17,226 nucleotides of DNA from Anaerolineales bacterium UBA3082 (GTDB taxonomy: Bacteria > Chloroflexota > Anaerolineae > UBA7937), in assembly GCA_002366595.1 (NCBI GenBank), contig DFBK01000072.1:1-17226 (forward strand). Direction: 5' to 3'. The first letter of the stretch is position 1. Each line of letters begins with the position of its first letter. Under the pieces are notes generated by a model, which saw only the letters and a list, made by a program, of their open reading frames with translations, did not search any database and was not told where the DNA came from. Below, piece after piece: positions 6,482 to 14,167 of the stretch. The position numbers and the translations under genes are program-made.

Positions 6482-7762
6482 TTAGCCCACTATTCTTGAC
6501 TTCTCAGTCACGTCGTTTTCATCTTGTTCCACCATTTTGGGAACCTCGAGTATGGTTATATTTCTTTTCCTTAATTCTTCCATGAATTTCTCGTAGAGGG
6601 TTCCTCTTATACAATCCTCGGGAGCCACTATGCCCTTATCTTTTATCTCCCCTGTTAATAGAAGTCTTGCAGCTATCGCCACCGGGAATCCGGTAACCCT
6701 CGCCATAGAGGGAATACCAACCTCTGTATCCGCTTCATCCCACATGTAGTAATCGATTCTCATCTTTTTGCCGTCTTTCTTTCCTGTGATCGTATTCCAC
6801 ATAACACACACATCAGTTTCACCCTCGAGTGGGTGAAGTTTAGGTGTTAAGATAGACAACAAGAAATCTCGAGGTGCTATCTTCATACCTTCGAATTCCA
6901 CTGCCGTGAGATCAAGCAACCCGCACTCCTTCAAGGTCTGTATTCCCTGCCAATGACCAGGCCACCGGATAGTTTTTTCAGCAAACTCATTAAGCTGCGG
7001 TCTTGTGTAAATAAAACTGGGCATACCGGGTGTAATAGCGCACTCTAACTCCTCATCCTTACCAAATTTCGTGAATCTAAAGCTTTCACGATCACTCATC
7101 GCATCTACTTCCACAACCCTACCGTTCTTTACGACTTCGACCTTGACCATATACTCCCTCAAAACATGTTCGAATGCCCAGGTGATCATGTATCTTAGCG
7201 GATGCCTCTGGGCAGCTTCCTTTGAGGGAATACCCCCAACTCTTGCAATCGCCCTCTCAGCCTTGTCCATTTTCCTGATCCCCTCGCCAAGCGTGATGTT
7301 ACTTAAACCGGGTGCAAAACCCATCCCATCAACAAATGTCACGCCATTATCTATCGCTTTCTTATGAAGCCATTCTCCATACTCCTCAAGTGTCATGCCC
7401 TTGGGCACTTGTAACCCCTCGGTCTCATAAGGGTCTGGTCTCCTGTGATACTCTTCGAGCATGTCAACAATGTTCAGTCTAGCTTCAATTGCGCTCTCAA
7501 CAACTCTATAACTTGTCCTTCTATCAGGTAGGGCAATCGCACCAACATCGTATTGCTTCATCAACCCTACCGTGTCCTCCCTGTCGTTCACATCAAGGAC
7601 ATAAGGTATCACCTTGCTACTACCTATCCATTTTCTTGTCTGCCCCAGGGCATCCTTTCGCCTACCCACAATTCCTACCGCTTCAACCTCGTTATCTTTG
7701 GCCAAATCCCATGCAACTGCGGAACCAATCTTCCCTGAACCTCCAAAGACCAGAACTTTCAT
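6482..7762 (-). CDS. Saccharopine dehydrogenase family oxidoreductase
   Basis: This is a 426-residue NAD(P)-dependent enzyme. It opens MKVLVFGGSGKIGSAVAWDL, a Rossmann fold with the GGSGKIG dinucleotide loop (7-13). It continues with GIVGRRKDAL, DVNDRED and GAIALPDRRTSYRVVESAIEA, the pattern of the N-terminal domain of saccharopine, lysine 6-dehydrogenase and carboxynorspermidine dehydrogenases. FVDGMGFAPGLSNI (about 143-156) is the typical start of the C-terminal catalytic domain, and the protein ends with a charged tail. The exact substrate is not determined. No lysine or polyamine gene is adjacent. GGAAGGAAAG precedes ATG 7762. The gene is visibly more A+T-rich than its neighbours, with many AAA, GAA and ATA codons, which suggests acquisition, perhaps from an A+T-rich thermophile or archaeon. 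Confidence 0.82.
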   Translation of the reverse strand: MKVLVFGGSGKIGSAVAWDLAKDNEVEAVGIVGRRKDALGQTRKWIGSSKVIPYVLDVNDREDTVGLMKQYDVGAIALPDRRTSYRVVESAIEARLNIVDMLEEYHRRPDPYETEGLQVPKGMTLEEYGEWLHKKAIDNGVTFVDGMGFAPGLSNITLGEGIRKMDKAERAIARVGGIPSKEAAQRHPLRYMITWAFEHVLREYMVKVEVVKNGRVVEVDAMSDRESFRFTKFGKDEELECAITPGMPSFIYTRPQLNEFAEKTIRWPGHWQGIQTLKECGLLDLTAVEFEGMKIAPRDFLLSILTPKLHPLEGETDVCVMWNTITGKKDGKKMRIDYYMWDEADTEVGIPSMARVTGFPVAIAARLLLTGEIKDKGIVAPEDCIRGTLYEKFMEELRKRNITILEVPKMVEQDENDVTEKSRIVG

Positions 7763-7893
7763 TCTCTTTCCTTCCTCTTAATTCTCCTTTTCCCCAAGGC
7801 GGGGGTCGGAATTCCATAATACCCACATCTTGTAGATAGACAGCAAACTCTGCCCTCCCTGCGGTGGGCAGCTATTCTAATCCAAAGAGAATA

Positions 7894-7908
7894 CGCTGGC
7901 AACCAGCG
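7894..7908 (-). terminator. Weak terminator candidate after adenine deaminase
   Basis: CGCTGG (7894-7899) and CCAGCG (7903-7908) form a six-bp stem with a three-base loop. On the minus strand it is followed by TATTCTCTTT. It lies about 105 bases past the adenine deaminase stop, within the 251-base gap before the dehydrogenase gene. The gap shows no gene. Confidence 0.3.
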
Positions 7909-8013
7909 CACCATTTGGAGCCCTATTACCCAGCCTTAGAGTCCTCCTGCGCCCTCTAGAGGCTCTTTCGCTTCCTCGCCCTGGGCACTCTTTTAGCCCT
8001 GGCTCCCGAGATA

Positions 8014-9726
8014 CTATGACTCCTCGAAGAGAGGCACGATCTTGAACTGAGTTACGTCCACCAGCCCCTTGTCCGTTAGTTTGAGTTCGGGGATGACAGG
8101 AAGGGCCAAGAACGACATGGCCATGAAGGGGTTATCCGCCTGGCAACCCAGACCCTGGGCCGCAGCCTCTAATTCGTCCAGTTCGGCCCTCGTCTCCTCG
8201 ATCGACTTGTCAGACATAAGCCCGGCGATAGGCAAAGAGAGGGTGGCTAGCACCTCGCCGTCAGCCGCTACGACTAACCCCCCGCGCATCTTCACGATCT
8301 CCACCGCCGCCTTGAGCATATCAGCATCGTTGGTCCCTACCACTATGATATTGTGGGAGTCGTGAGCCACGGAGGAGGCCAAAGCCCCTCGCTTGAGGCC
8401 GAACCCCTTGACAAAGCCCAACCCTATGTTCCCCGAGGCTTGATGCCTTTCGATGACCGCTAACTTGAGGATGTCTCGCCCCACATCGGCCACCGCCAAG
8501 CTATCCTCTATCTTCATCTCCTCTACTAACCTCTGAGTCACCACTTGCTGAGGTGTCAGCCCGATTACCTTAGCCCGCTTGCCCTCCGCCTTTATCTGGA
8601 AATCCTCTGGATATATCCGGGCCACATTGATGGAACTCCGCAAGGGCACCTCCCGAGGGGTAAAGACCCCGGGCATAAGTTCTCCATCTTGGGCTACCAG
8701 TTGTCCGCCCCGGAAAACCTTCTTGATGTTTAGATTTTGGAAGTTGTCGAAGACCACCAGATCAGCCCTGTAGCCAGGGGAGACGGCTCCCCGATCGTTC
8801 AAACCGAAGTACCGAGCGGTGTTTATGGTGGCTAACTGAATGGTGAGGAGGGGGTCAAGTCCCAAACCGACCGCCTTCCGGATTATATGATCGATATGTC
8901 CCTCATCCAAAAGGTCCGCGGGGAGGAGGTCATCGCTCACAAACATGAATTGCCTAGCGTTTTCCGGCCTCACTAAGGGGAGCAGGGCCTCCAAATTCCT
9001 GGCCACACTCCCCTCCCGGATCATGATATACATCCCCAGGCGTAATTTCTCCCGCGCCTCCTCCAGGGTGGTGCATTCGTGATCGGAGGAGATACCAGCC
9101 GCCACATAGGCGTTCAGATCTCGACCGGTGAGGCGCGGAGCGTGTCCGTCTATACGACTATGTCGAGCGATCCTTATCTTCTCCAAGACATCCGGCTCCC
9201 TCTCTAACACGCCGGGGTAGTTCATCATCTCCGCCACCCCCAAAACCCATTCATCGCTCAAGAGAGGCCCTATATCATAGGCTGTGAGGTGAGATCCCGC
9301 CGTCTCCATCTCCGTAGAGGGAACACAGGAGGGCACCATCACATAAACGCTTAGGGGGTTATACTTGCTCGATTCCAGCATATATCTTATGCCGTCGAGG
9401 CCCATAACGTTGGCGATCTCATGGGGGTCGATGACCACCGTAGTGGTTCCATGGGGCACCACCGCCCTGGCGAACTCGGGGACGCGGACCATGGCGCTCT
9501 CGATGTGTACATGGCCGTCGATGAGGCCCGGAGAGAGGTAATCGCCCTCCAGGTCTATCACCTCCCGGGCCTCGTAAGCCCCCAGGCCCACAACCCGATC
9601 ACCAAAGAGGGCCACATCAGCCTCATGGATCTCCCCAGAGAGGACGTTCACTAGTTGGGCGTTCCTGAGAAGCAAGTCCGCCTTCTCCTCGCCGCGCCCC
9701 ACCCTGATCAGTTGGTCGAGTTCCAT
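8014..9726 (-). CDS. ade: Adenine deaminase
   Basis: This enzyme converts adenine to hypoxanthine and ammonia in purine salvage; it is a cytoplasmic metal-dependent amidohydrolase of the Ade (not Add) type. Visible metal-site and family motifs are PGLIDGHVHIES (66-77, H72 and H74), HGTTTVVIDPHEIANVMG (92-109, H102), RIDGHAP (191-197), GISSDHECTT (211-220) and MFVSDDL (261-267, D265). The C-terminal adenine deaminase domain follows, with SVAHDSHNIIVVGTNDADM and GGLVVAADG. At 570 residues it is full length. GGAGG sits five nt before ATG 9726. A stem-loop 28 bases upstream separates it from the pilin-like frame, so it may have its own promoter. A nucleoside permease end and this gene are in the same window but far apart. 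Confidence 0.95.
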   Translation of the reverse strand: MELDQLIRVGRGEEKADLLLRNAQLVNVLSGEIHEADVALFGDRVVGLGAYEAREVIDLEGDYLSPGLIDGHVHIESAMVRVPEFARAVVPHGTTTVVIDPHEIANVMGLDGIRYMLESSKYNPLSVYVMVPSCVPSTEMETAGSHLTAYDIGPLLSDEWVLGVAEMMNYPGVLEREPDVLEKIRIARHSRIDGHAPRLTGRDLNAYVAAGISSDHECTTLEEAREKLRLGMYIMIREGSVARNLEALLPLVRPENARQFMFVSDDLLPADLLDEGHIDHIIRKAVGLGLDPLLTIQLATINTARYFGLNDRGAVSPGYRADLVVFDNFQNLNIKKVFRGGQLVAQDGELMPGVFTPREVPLRSSINVARIYPEDFQIKAEGKRAKVIGLTPQQVVTQRLVEEMKIEDSLAVADVGRDILKLAVIERHQASGNIGLGFVKGFGLKRGALASSVAHDSHNIIVVGTNDADMLKAAVEIVKMRGGLVVAADGEVLATLSLPIAGLMSDKSIEETRAELDELEAAAQGLGCQADNPFMAMSFLALPVIPELKLTDKGLVDVTQFKIVPLFEES

Positions 9727-9754
9727 TTTCGCCTCCTTCGCCTTTGAAGAATAA

Positions 9755-9776
9755 GCCCCACCACCAGAGGAGGGGC
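9755..9776 (-). terminator. Intrinsic terminator candidate between the pilin-like frame and ade
   Basis: GCCCC (9755-9759) pairs with GGGGC (9772-9776), and CC (9761-9762) pairs with GG (9769-9770), with one A-A mismatch and a six-base loop. On the minus strand the stem is followed by TTATTCTTC. It would end a transcript of about 230-240 nt starting at the strong promoter near 10003-10032. Confidence 0.5.
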
Positions 9777-9803
9777 GCTTTGAAACCTACAGATACCTCG
9801 ATT

Positions 9804-9971
9804 TCAGAGTGGCAAGTGGTTGATGATCCGCTGGTAGATATCACTAAGCCAGCCGCCGAAATAGAGGAGCATGAATAATAAAGCCAGGCCTACCGCTGCC
9901 AGGAGCAAGGCGTATTCCGTCTGTCCCTGTGCCGTTCTTCTCCTACCCTGCTGAGTATCGAGCCCCCTAGT
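9804..9971 (-). pseudogene. Flp/Fap-type pilin-like frame with no start codon
   Basis: The open frame ends RRTAQGQTEYALLLAAVGLA followed by one hydrophobic segment and a short tail WLSDIYQRIINHLPL. The basic leader, small residue, Q-T-E-Y and unbroken hydrophobic helix are the pattern of Flp-type pilin precursors. E would be at +5 if the prepilin peptidase cuts after the A of RRTA. The frame is open only back to 9971, where TAA stops it. Between the predicted transcription start and the motif there is no ATG, GTG or TTG in any frame. A consensus promoter sits just upstream and a terminator candidate downstream. Either the 5' end carries a small deletion or frameshift (a pseudogene or assembly error), or initiation is at a non-standard codon. 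A different frame upstream ends with leader-like sequence, which favours a frameshift. Confidence 0.5.
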
Positions 9972-10002
9972 TTAACCGATCGAATTCGTATGGGGTTGGG
10001 CA

Positions 10003-10032
10003 ATTATAAGAGGGACTTATGGCCTTTGTCAA
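10003..10032 (-). promoter_or_regulatory. Perfect-consensus housekeeping promoter, facing the pilin-like frame
   Basis: On the minus strand TTGACA (10032-10027) and TATAAT (10008-10003) are separated by 18 bp, an exact match to both sigma-70-type hexamers. Transcription would begin near 9996 and read into the pilin-like frame. It lies back to back with the nadE promoter candidate, the two -35 elements being 14 bp apart. Confidence 0.75.
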
Positions 10033-10046
10033 CCTTATCCTTACCT

Positions 10047-10076
10047 TTGGCGGTGGAGGACGAAAGGTGATAAAAT
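10047..10076 (+). promoter_or_regulatory. Candidate promoter for nadE
   Basis: TTGGCG (10047-10052) and TAAAAT (10071-10076) are 18 bp apart, matching four and five of six consensus bases. A transcript would start near 10083, about 20 nt before the GTG start and just upstream of its ribosome binding site. Confidence 0.5.
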
Positions 10077-10103
10077 AAAGACACAAAAAGGGGGGAGTAC
10101 CGA

Positions 10104-11021
10104 GTGGAATTAACGGCTGATGTGCTCAAGATCCGAGAACCAGAAAGGGTTTGCAAGAAAATCGAAGCATTTATAGGGAGCAAAGTCGACGAGCTGCATA
10201 GAGATGGCGTTATACTCGGACTAAGTGGGGGGTTGGATTCTACTGTAGTAGCATATCTTTGCGCTAGAAGTGTTGGACCTGACAAAGTTCTAGCTTTATA
10301 CATGCCAGATAAAGACAGCGAAAAAAGGAGCGGTGAAGATGCAAAGAGAGTCGCAGATGAATTGGGAATAAGATTTGAAGTTATCGATTTGACCCCAATT
10401 CTAGAAAAATTCGACATTTATGGGCTTCTGCCGACAAGAATCTTGGGTAGTAAAAGCCTAGCAGGATGGTTTTTCAGTTCCTATTACAAGGTCACAAGGG
10501 CACTAGGCAAAGATGCATTTGAGGATAGTCTGATGGGAACTAGTAACAAGTTTGCCGGGAGGGGGATTGCCTATTTAAAAACTAAACATAGGGTGAGAAT
10601 GGTAATATTGTATTGTCGTGCCGAGATCGAAAACCTCTTAGTGGGGGGGGCAGCTAACAAAAGTGAACATCTAACCGGATTGTTTGCTCAGTATGGCTGT
10701 GATCATGTAGCTGATATTATGCCATTGCAGGGTTTGTATAAAACCCAGGTTAGGGAACTGGCAAGTTTTGTTAAACTCCCTCAAGAAATCATTGATAAAC
10801 CCCCTATTCCCGATTTACTACCAGGCTTCAAAGACGAAGACTTTTTTGGGCCCTATCAAACTCTTGATCTAATACTTTTTGGCTTGGAAAACGGATTACC
10901 TGTCGGAGAGATAGCCTATCAACTTAGTATTGAACTAAGAGAGGTCGAACGCATTCGCCGTTATGTAGCGAAATCAGCCTGTCTAAGAGACTGGCCATAT
11001 AGACCAGATTTAACATCGTAA
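10104..11021 (+). CDS. nadE: NAD synthetase (NadE-like), ammonia-type, with an insertion
   Basis: This is an ATP-pyrophosphatase-fold enzyme that amidates nicotinate adenine dinucleotide to NAD. The P-loop ILGLSGGLDSTVVAYL (37-52) with SGGLDS is clear, followed by VLALYMPDKDS (62-72). HRVRMVILY, GGAANKSEHLTGLFAQYG (181-198) and PLQGLYKTQVRELA (207-220) are the NadE core, and PPIPDLLPGFKDED (233-246) matches the final substrate-binding loop. The start is GTG 10104, with GGGGGGAG at 10090-10097. No glutaminase domain is present, so ammonia would be the nitrogen donor. At 305 residues it is longer than the usual 250-275, mainly because of about 45 residues at 110-155. The GTGNKSE form common in the family is GAANKSE here. 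The gene is distinctly A+T-rich beside its neighbours, suggesting transfer. A specialised NadE-like amidating enzyme is the alternative. Confidence 0.82.
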   Translation: MELTADVLKIREPERVCKKIEAFIGSKVDELHRDGVILGLSGGLDSTVVAYLCARSVGPDKVLALYMPDKDSEKRSGEDAKRVADELGIRFEVIDLTPILEKFDIYGLLPTRILGSKSLAGWFFSSYYKVTRALGKDAFEDSLMGTSNKFAGRGIAYLKTKHRVRMVILYCRAEIENLLVGGAANKSEHLTGLFAQYGCDHVADIMPLQGLYKTQVRELASFVKLPQEIIDKPPIPDLLPGFKDEDFFGPYQTLDLILFGLENGLPVGEIAYQLSIELREVERIRRYVAKSACLRDWPYRPDLTS

Positions 11022-11098
11022 GAAACAAGTTTCATTTGACCCCTGCTTTTTTCGATTAGTCTTCTCAAAAACTAAACTGCCGAGTATGAACAAGAATT

Positions 11099-13252
11099 AT
11101 GAACATCTTAGAGGGTCTTAACTCCGCGCAACGCCAGGCTGTGGAGGCTCCCGAGGGGCCTATATTAGTGGTGGCTGGGCCGGGCAGCGGCAAGACCCGA
11201 GTGCTTACCCATCGGGTGGCTTACTTGGTCAGGGAGCGAGGCGTAAAACCTTACCACCTCTTGGCCGTTACCTTTACCAATAAAGCGGCCCGAGAGATGA
11301 AAGAGCGTCTCTTCCAACTCCTGGGCTCTGGGCTTCGGGAGATAACGATAGGCACTTTCCACGCCACCTGTGTCCGCATCCTCCGCCGGGAGAGTGAACG
11401 GGCAGGGGTAGAGAGGAGTTTTGTCATCTATGACGAAAACGACCAGACTAATTTAGTAGCCGAAGCGGTAGATGAATTGGGACTCGATAAAAAGGCCTAT
11501 CGCCCCAGAGCATTTCTGGCTGCCATCTCCCACGCCAAGTGCGAACTGATTCCCCCTTCCGCTTTCCCCACCCCCACCTACTGGCATGAGATAGCAGGGA
11601 GAGTCTACCACCGTTACCAGGAACTCTTGGCCACAAACAAGGCTCTAGATTTTGATGACCTTCTCACCAAGACCGTGGATCTTTTTCGAAACGAGAAAGA
11701 CGTTCTGGATAAGTACCGAAGGCGCTACCAGCATGTCCTGGTGGACGAATTCCAGGATACGAATATGGCTCAATATGAACTAGTGAAACTATTGACCTTG
11801 GAACACCGGAACCTCTTTGTAGTAGGGGATGAGGACCAGAGCATCTACACCTGGCGGGGGGCTGATTTCCGCAACGTCCACCGTTTTCGGAAGGACTTCC
11901 CAGAGGCCTCGGTCATCCTCTTGGAGCAGAACTACCGCTCCACCCAGAACATCTTAGACGCCGCCCACTCGGTCATCTCCAAAAATGAAGCGCGGGTGGA
12001 GAAGAGGCTCTGGACGGAGAAAGAGTGTGGTCTCCCCCTCACCATCATCGAGGCCTACGACGAGGAAGAGGAGGCCCAATATGTCCTGGGCGAGATACAA
12101 CGCCTGGAAGCACGGGGGGTATGCGATCTCGGTGACTGCGCGGTTATGTATCGTACCAATGCCCAATCTCGGGCCCTAGAGGACGCCTTCGTGCGGGCTG
12201 GCGTGCCCTACCGTCTGGTGGGGGCCACCAGGTTCTACGAGCGACGGGAGGTGAAGGATATCATCGCCTACCTGCGCCTCGTCCATAACCCTTATGACGC
12301 TCTTAGCCTGTTGCGGATCATCAATGTGCCCCGTAGGGCTATAGGGAAAAAGACGCTAAAGCAACTTATGGAGTGGGTTAACCGATTGGGGATCTCTATA
12401 TACACCGCCCTAGGTCGACTGTCCGTTCAGGAAGCAGAGGAGACACCCTTTCACCCTCGTAGTAAGCGCATCCTCTCCGAGTTCGCCAATCTCCTGGAGG
12501 AACTAATCGATGCCGGGCAAAGGTTGGATCTCCTTGAACTTTTTGATCTCGTTTTGGAGAGGACAGGATACGCCGAGTATATAAGGGATGGTACGGAGCA
12601 GGGCGAGGAGCGATGGAATAACGTGATGGAGTTGCGGACTGTAGCCAGCGAGTACGCCGATCTCGCTACCCAGGTGGGGTTGACGACCTTCTTGGAAGAG
12701 GTAGCTCTGGTCTCCGATGTAGACAATTATGACGAGCGGGCTAACGCTCCCACTTTCCTCACCCTCCACATGGCCAAAGGGCTGGAGTTCCCGGTGGTCT
12801 TCATCGTGGGCTTGGAAGAGAGGGTCCTCCCTCACAGCCGCTCCTTCGATGATCGGGAAGCGATGGAGGAAGAACGTCGCCTCTGTTACGTGGGGATTAC
12901 CCGGGCCAAGGAACGGCTTTACCTGATCCACACCTTCCGCCGCACCCTGCGAGGCCTCTCCCAAGTGAATACCCCCTCCCGCTTCCTCCTCGATATCCCC
13001 CAAAAGTTGGTGAGGGGAAGCACCGGATATGAGCGCACGACTCGGCTCCCGAGGGGTCCCGCGACTGTGGAAGTGCACCAGTTCAACCCCGGCGACAAGG
13101 TCCGCCACCCTCAATTCGGAGAGGGGGTAGTCGTCTCCAGTAAGTTGGTAGGAGACGATGAGGAAGTGGTAGTGGCCTTCGTAGGGATGAAGCCCAAAAG
13201 GCTTCTGGTCAGCTTCGCCCAAATGGAGAAACTACTCCCCACCAGGGGCTAG
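11099..13252 (+). CDS. pcrA: ATP-dependent DNA helicase PcrA/UvrD
   Basis: This is a superfamily 1A 3'-to-5' helicase for nucleotide excision and mismatch repair and for removing RecA or RNA polymerase from DNA. Motifs in order are the Q motif LNSAQRQAV (7-15), Walker A AGPGSGKT (26-33), motif Ia VTFTNKAAREM (57-67), GTFHATCVRIL (85-95), motif II VDEFQDT (215-221), motif III VVGDEDQSIYTWRGAD (241-256), and motif IV EQNYRST. Motif V is HMAKGLEFPVVFIVGLEE and motif VI is EERRLCYVGITRAKERL. The C-terminus (about 660-715, FNPGDKVRHPQFGEGVVV) is the Tudor-like domain of PcrA that contacts RNA polymerase. The length, 717, is normal. ATG 11099 has no obvious ribosome binding site. The end overlaps the converging DUF5317 gene by 21 bases. 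Confidence 0.95.
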   Translation: MNILEGLNSAQRQAVEAPEGPILVVAGPGSGKTRVLTHRVAYLVRERGVKPYHLLAVTFTNKAAREMKERLFQLLGSGLREITIGTFHATCVRILRRESERAGVERSFVIYDENDQTNLVAEAVDELGLDKKAYRPRAFLAAISHAKCELIPPSAFPTPTYWHEIAGRVYHRYQELLATNKALDFDDLLTKTVDLFRNEKDVLDKYRRRYQHVLVDEFQDTNMAQYELVKLLTLEHRNLFVVGDEDQSIYTWRGADFRNVHRFRKDFPEASVILLEQNYRSTQNILDAAHSVISKNEARVEKRLWTEKECGLPLTIIEAYDEEEEAQYVLGEIQRLEARGVCDLGDCAVMYRTNAQSRALEDAFVRAGVPYRLVGATRFYERREVKDIIAYLRLVHNPYDALSLLRIINVPRRAIGKKTLKQLMEWVNRLGISIYTALGRLSVQEAEETPFHPRSKRILSEFANLLEELIDAGQRLDLLELFDLVLERTGYAEYIRDGTEQGEERWNNVMELRTVASEYADLATQVGLTTFLEEVALVSDVDNYDERANAPTFLTLHMAKGLEFPVVFIVGLEERVLPHSRSFDDREAMEEERRLCYVGITRAKERLYLIHTFRRTLRGLSQVNTPSRFLLDIPQKLVRGSTGYERTTRLPRGPATVEVHQFNPGDKVRHPQFGEGVVVSSKLVGDDEEVVVAFVGMKPKRLLVSFAQMEKLLPTRG

Positions 13253-14167
13253 AGACAAGGCGAGAGCCAGAGCCAGATCGCGGAGCCTCTGGCTACTGGC
13301 GAGATCCTCCCCCTGCCTCTCCAAGAGGGTTAAGATAATATCCCGTATCTCCTCATCGTTAAAATCTTGCAGCCGCTCGCTGGCCAGTGGTACGTCCCCA
13401 TTAAGGCCAAAGGAGTCGGCCACCAACGAGATATAGGCCTCCTGGTGACTCCGCCGAAGGTCGGGAGGATCGGTGTCATAGTACTCCACCGGCCATAGAA
13501 CCCACCCTATAATTAACCAGCCCAAGAGCAGCCCTAGGCCGAATATAAAAGCCCCTTTGAGCCAGGAGATCTGGCTTAAGGAGAGAAGATAGGCGACCGG
13601 CTTCCTTTCCTGGAAGTAATGGGGCAGCCAGTTGGGACCCAGCATCGCTCCTTGTAGGAAGATGAAAGCGCCCAGAGCCACCAAGATGTCGCCAGGGCTG
13701 AAGACACTGGCCGAAGGCAAGGGGTACCCCAAGACGATAGTATCCCCCAGAAACCGAAATTTGGTTCCCTCATCCATAAGAGCCACATGTCTATGGCGGC
13801 CCGTAGTCTGAAGAGCGTCCATCACATCGAAGAGCCCCGCCCGGTGTGCAGCCTCGACGGAGATGGGCATGAGGCCGCCGTTGGCCGCTATCACCAGGAA
13901 GTTAAGAAAGAGCCCTAAACCGAGGAGCCTGATCCCCGGAAGATCCCGATTAAGGGCCACAGCCGGGAGAAGGAGAGCCAAGGAGGCTAGGTAGAAGTAG
14001 CCCATCCAAGGCTCCCAGCGAGCCCCAAAAGGGGAGAATACGAACAACTGCAAGGCGAGTCCTACGATTATAAGATAGGCGTGGCGGATATGGAGTTGGC
14101 CGAGCCGTAGAAGACTCCCTCCTCTGAGAAGGGCGACTATCAGAGAAACGATGATGAAAAAACTCAT
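13232..14167 (-). CDS. DUF5317 membrane protein with a C-terminal Chloroflexota-type extension
   Basis: Residues 1-175 look like DUF5317: several hydrophobic segments, the FLVIAANGGLMPISVEA stretch (90-106), and FRFLGDTIVLGYPLPSASVFSPGDILVALGAF split by short loops (138-168). No activity is known. Residues about 203-311 are different: one strong membrane segment (GAFIFGLGLLLGWLIIGWVL), then WPVEYYDTDPPDLRRSHQEA and YISLVADSFGLNGDVPLASE with an acidic helical tail. I recognise that pattern from uncharacterised Anaerolineae-type proteins, so this seems to be a fusion. The start ATG 14167 overlaps the HD-GYP stop in ATGA, implying translational coupling and a shared transcript. The 3' end overlaps pcrA by 21 bases. 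The first assignment is fairly sure; the function is unknown. Confidence 0.75.
   Translation of the reverse strand: MSFFIIVSLIVALLRGGSLLRLGQLHIRHAYLIIVGLALQLFVFSPFGARWEPWMGYFYLASLALLLPAVALNRDLPGIRLLGLGLFLNFLVIAANGGLMPISVEAAHRAGLFDVMDALQTTGRHRHVALMDEGTKFRFLGDTIVLGYPLPSASVFSPGDILVALGAFIFLQGAMLGPNWLPHYFQERKPVAYLLSLSQISWLKGAFIFGLGLLLGWLIIGWVLWPVEYYDTDPPDLRRSHQEAYISLVADSFGLNGDVPLASERLQDFNDEEIRDIILTLLERQGEDLASSQRLRDLALALALSLAPGGE

Noticed and set aside
6180..6585. Two short + strand open frames (6180-6371 and 6361-6585)
   Set aside because: No ribosome binding site, low-complexity composition, and the second overlaps the antisense of the dehydrogenase end.
11022..11060. GAAAC/GTTTC hairpin followed later by a six-base T-run as a nadE terminator
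   Set aside because: The stem is only five A+T-rich base pairs with a two-base gap, and the T-run is about 17 bases away from it.
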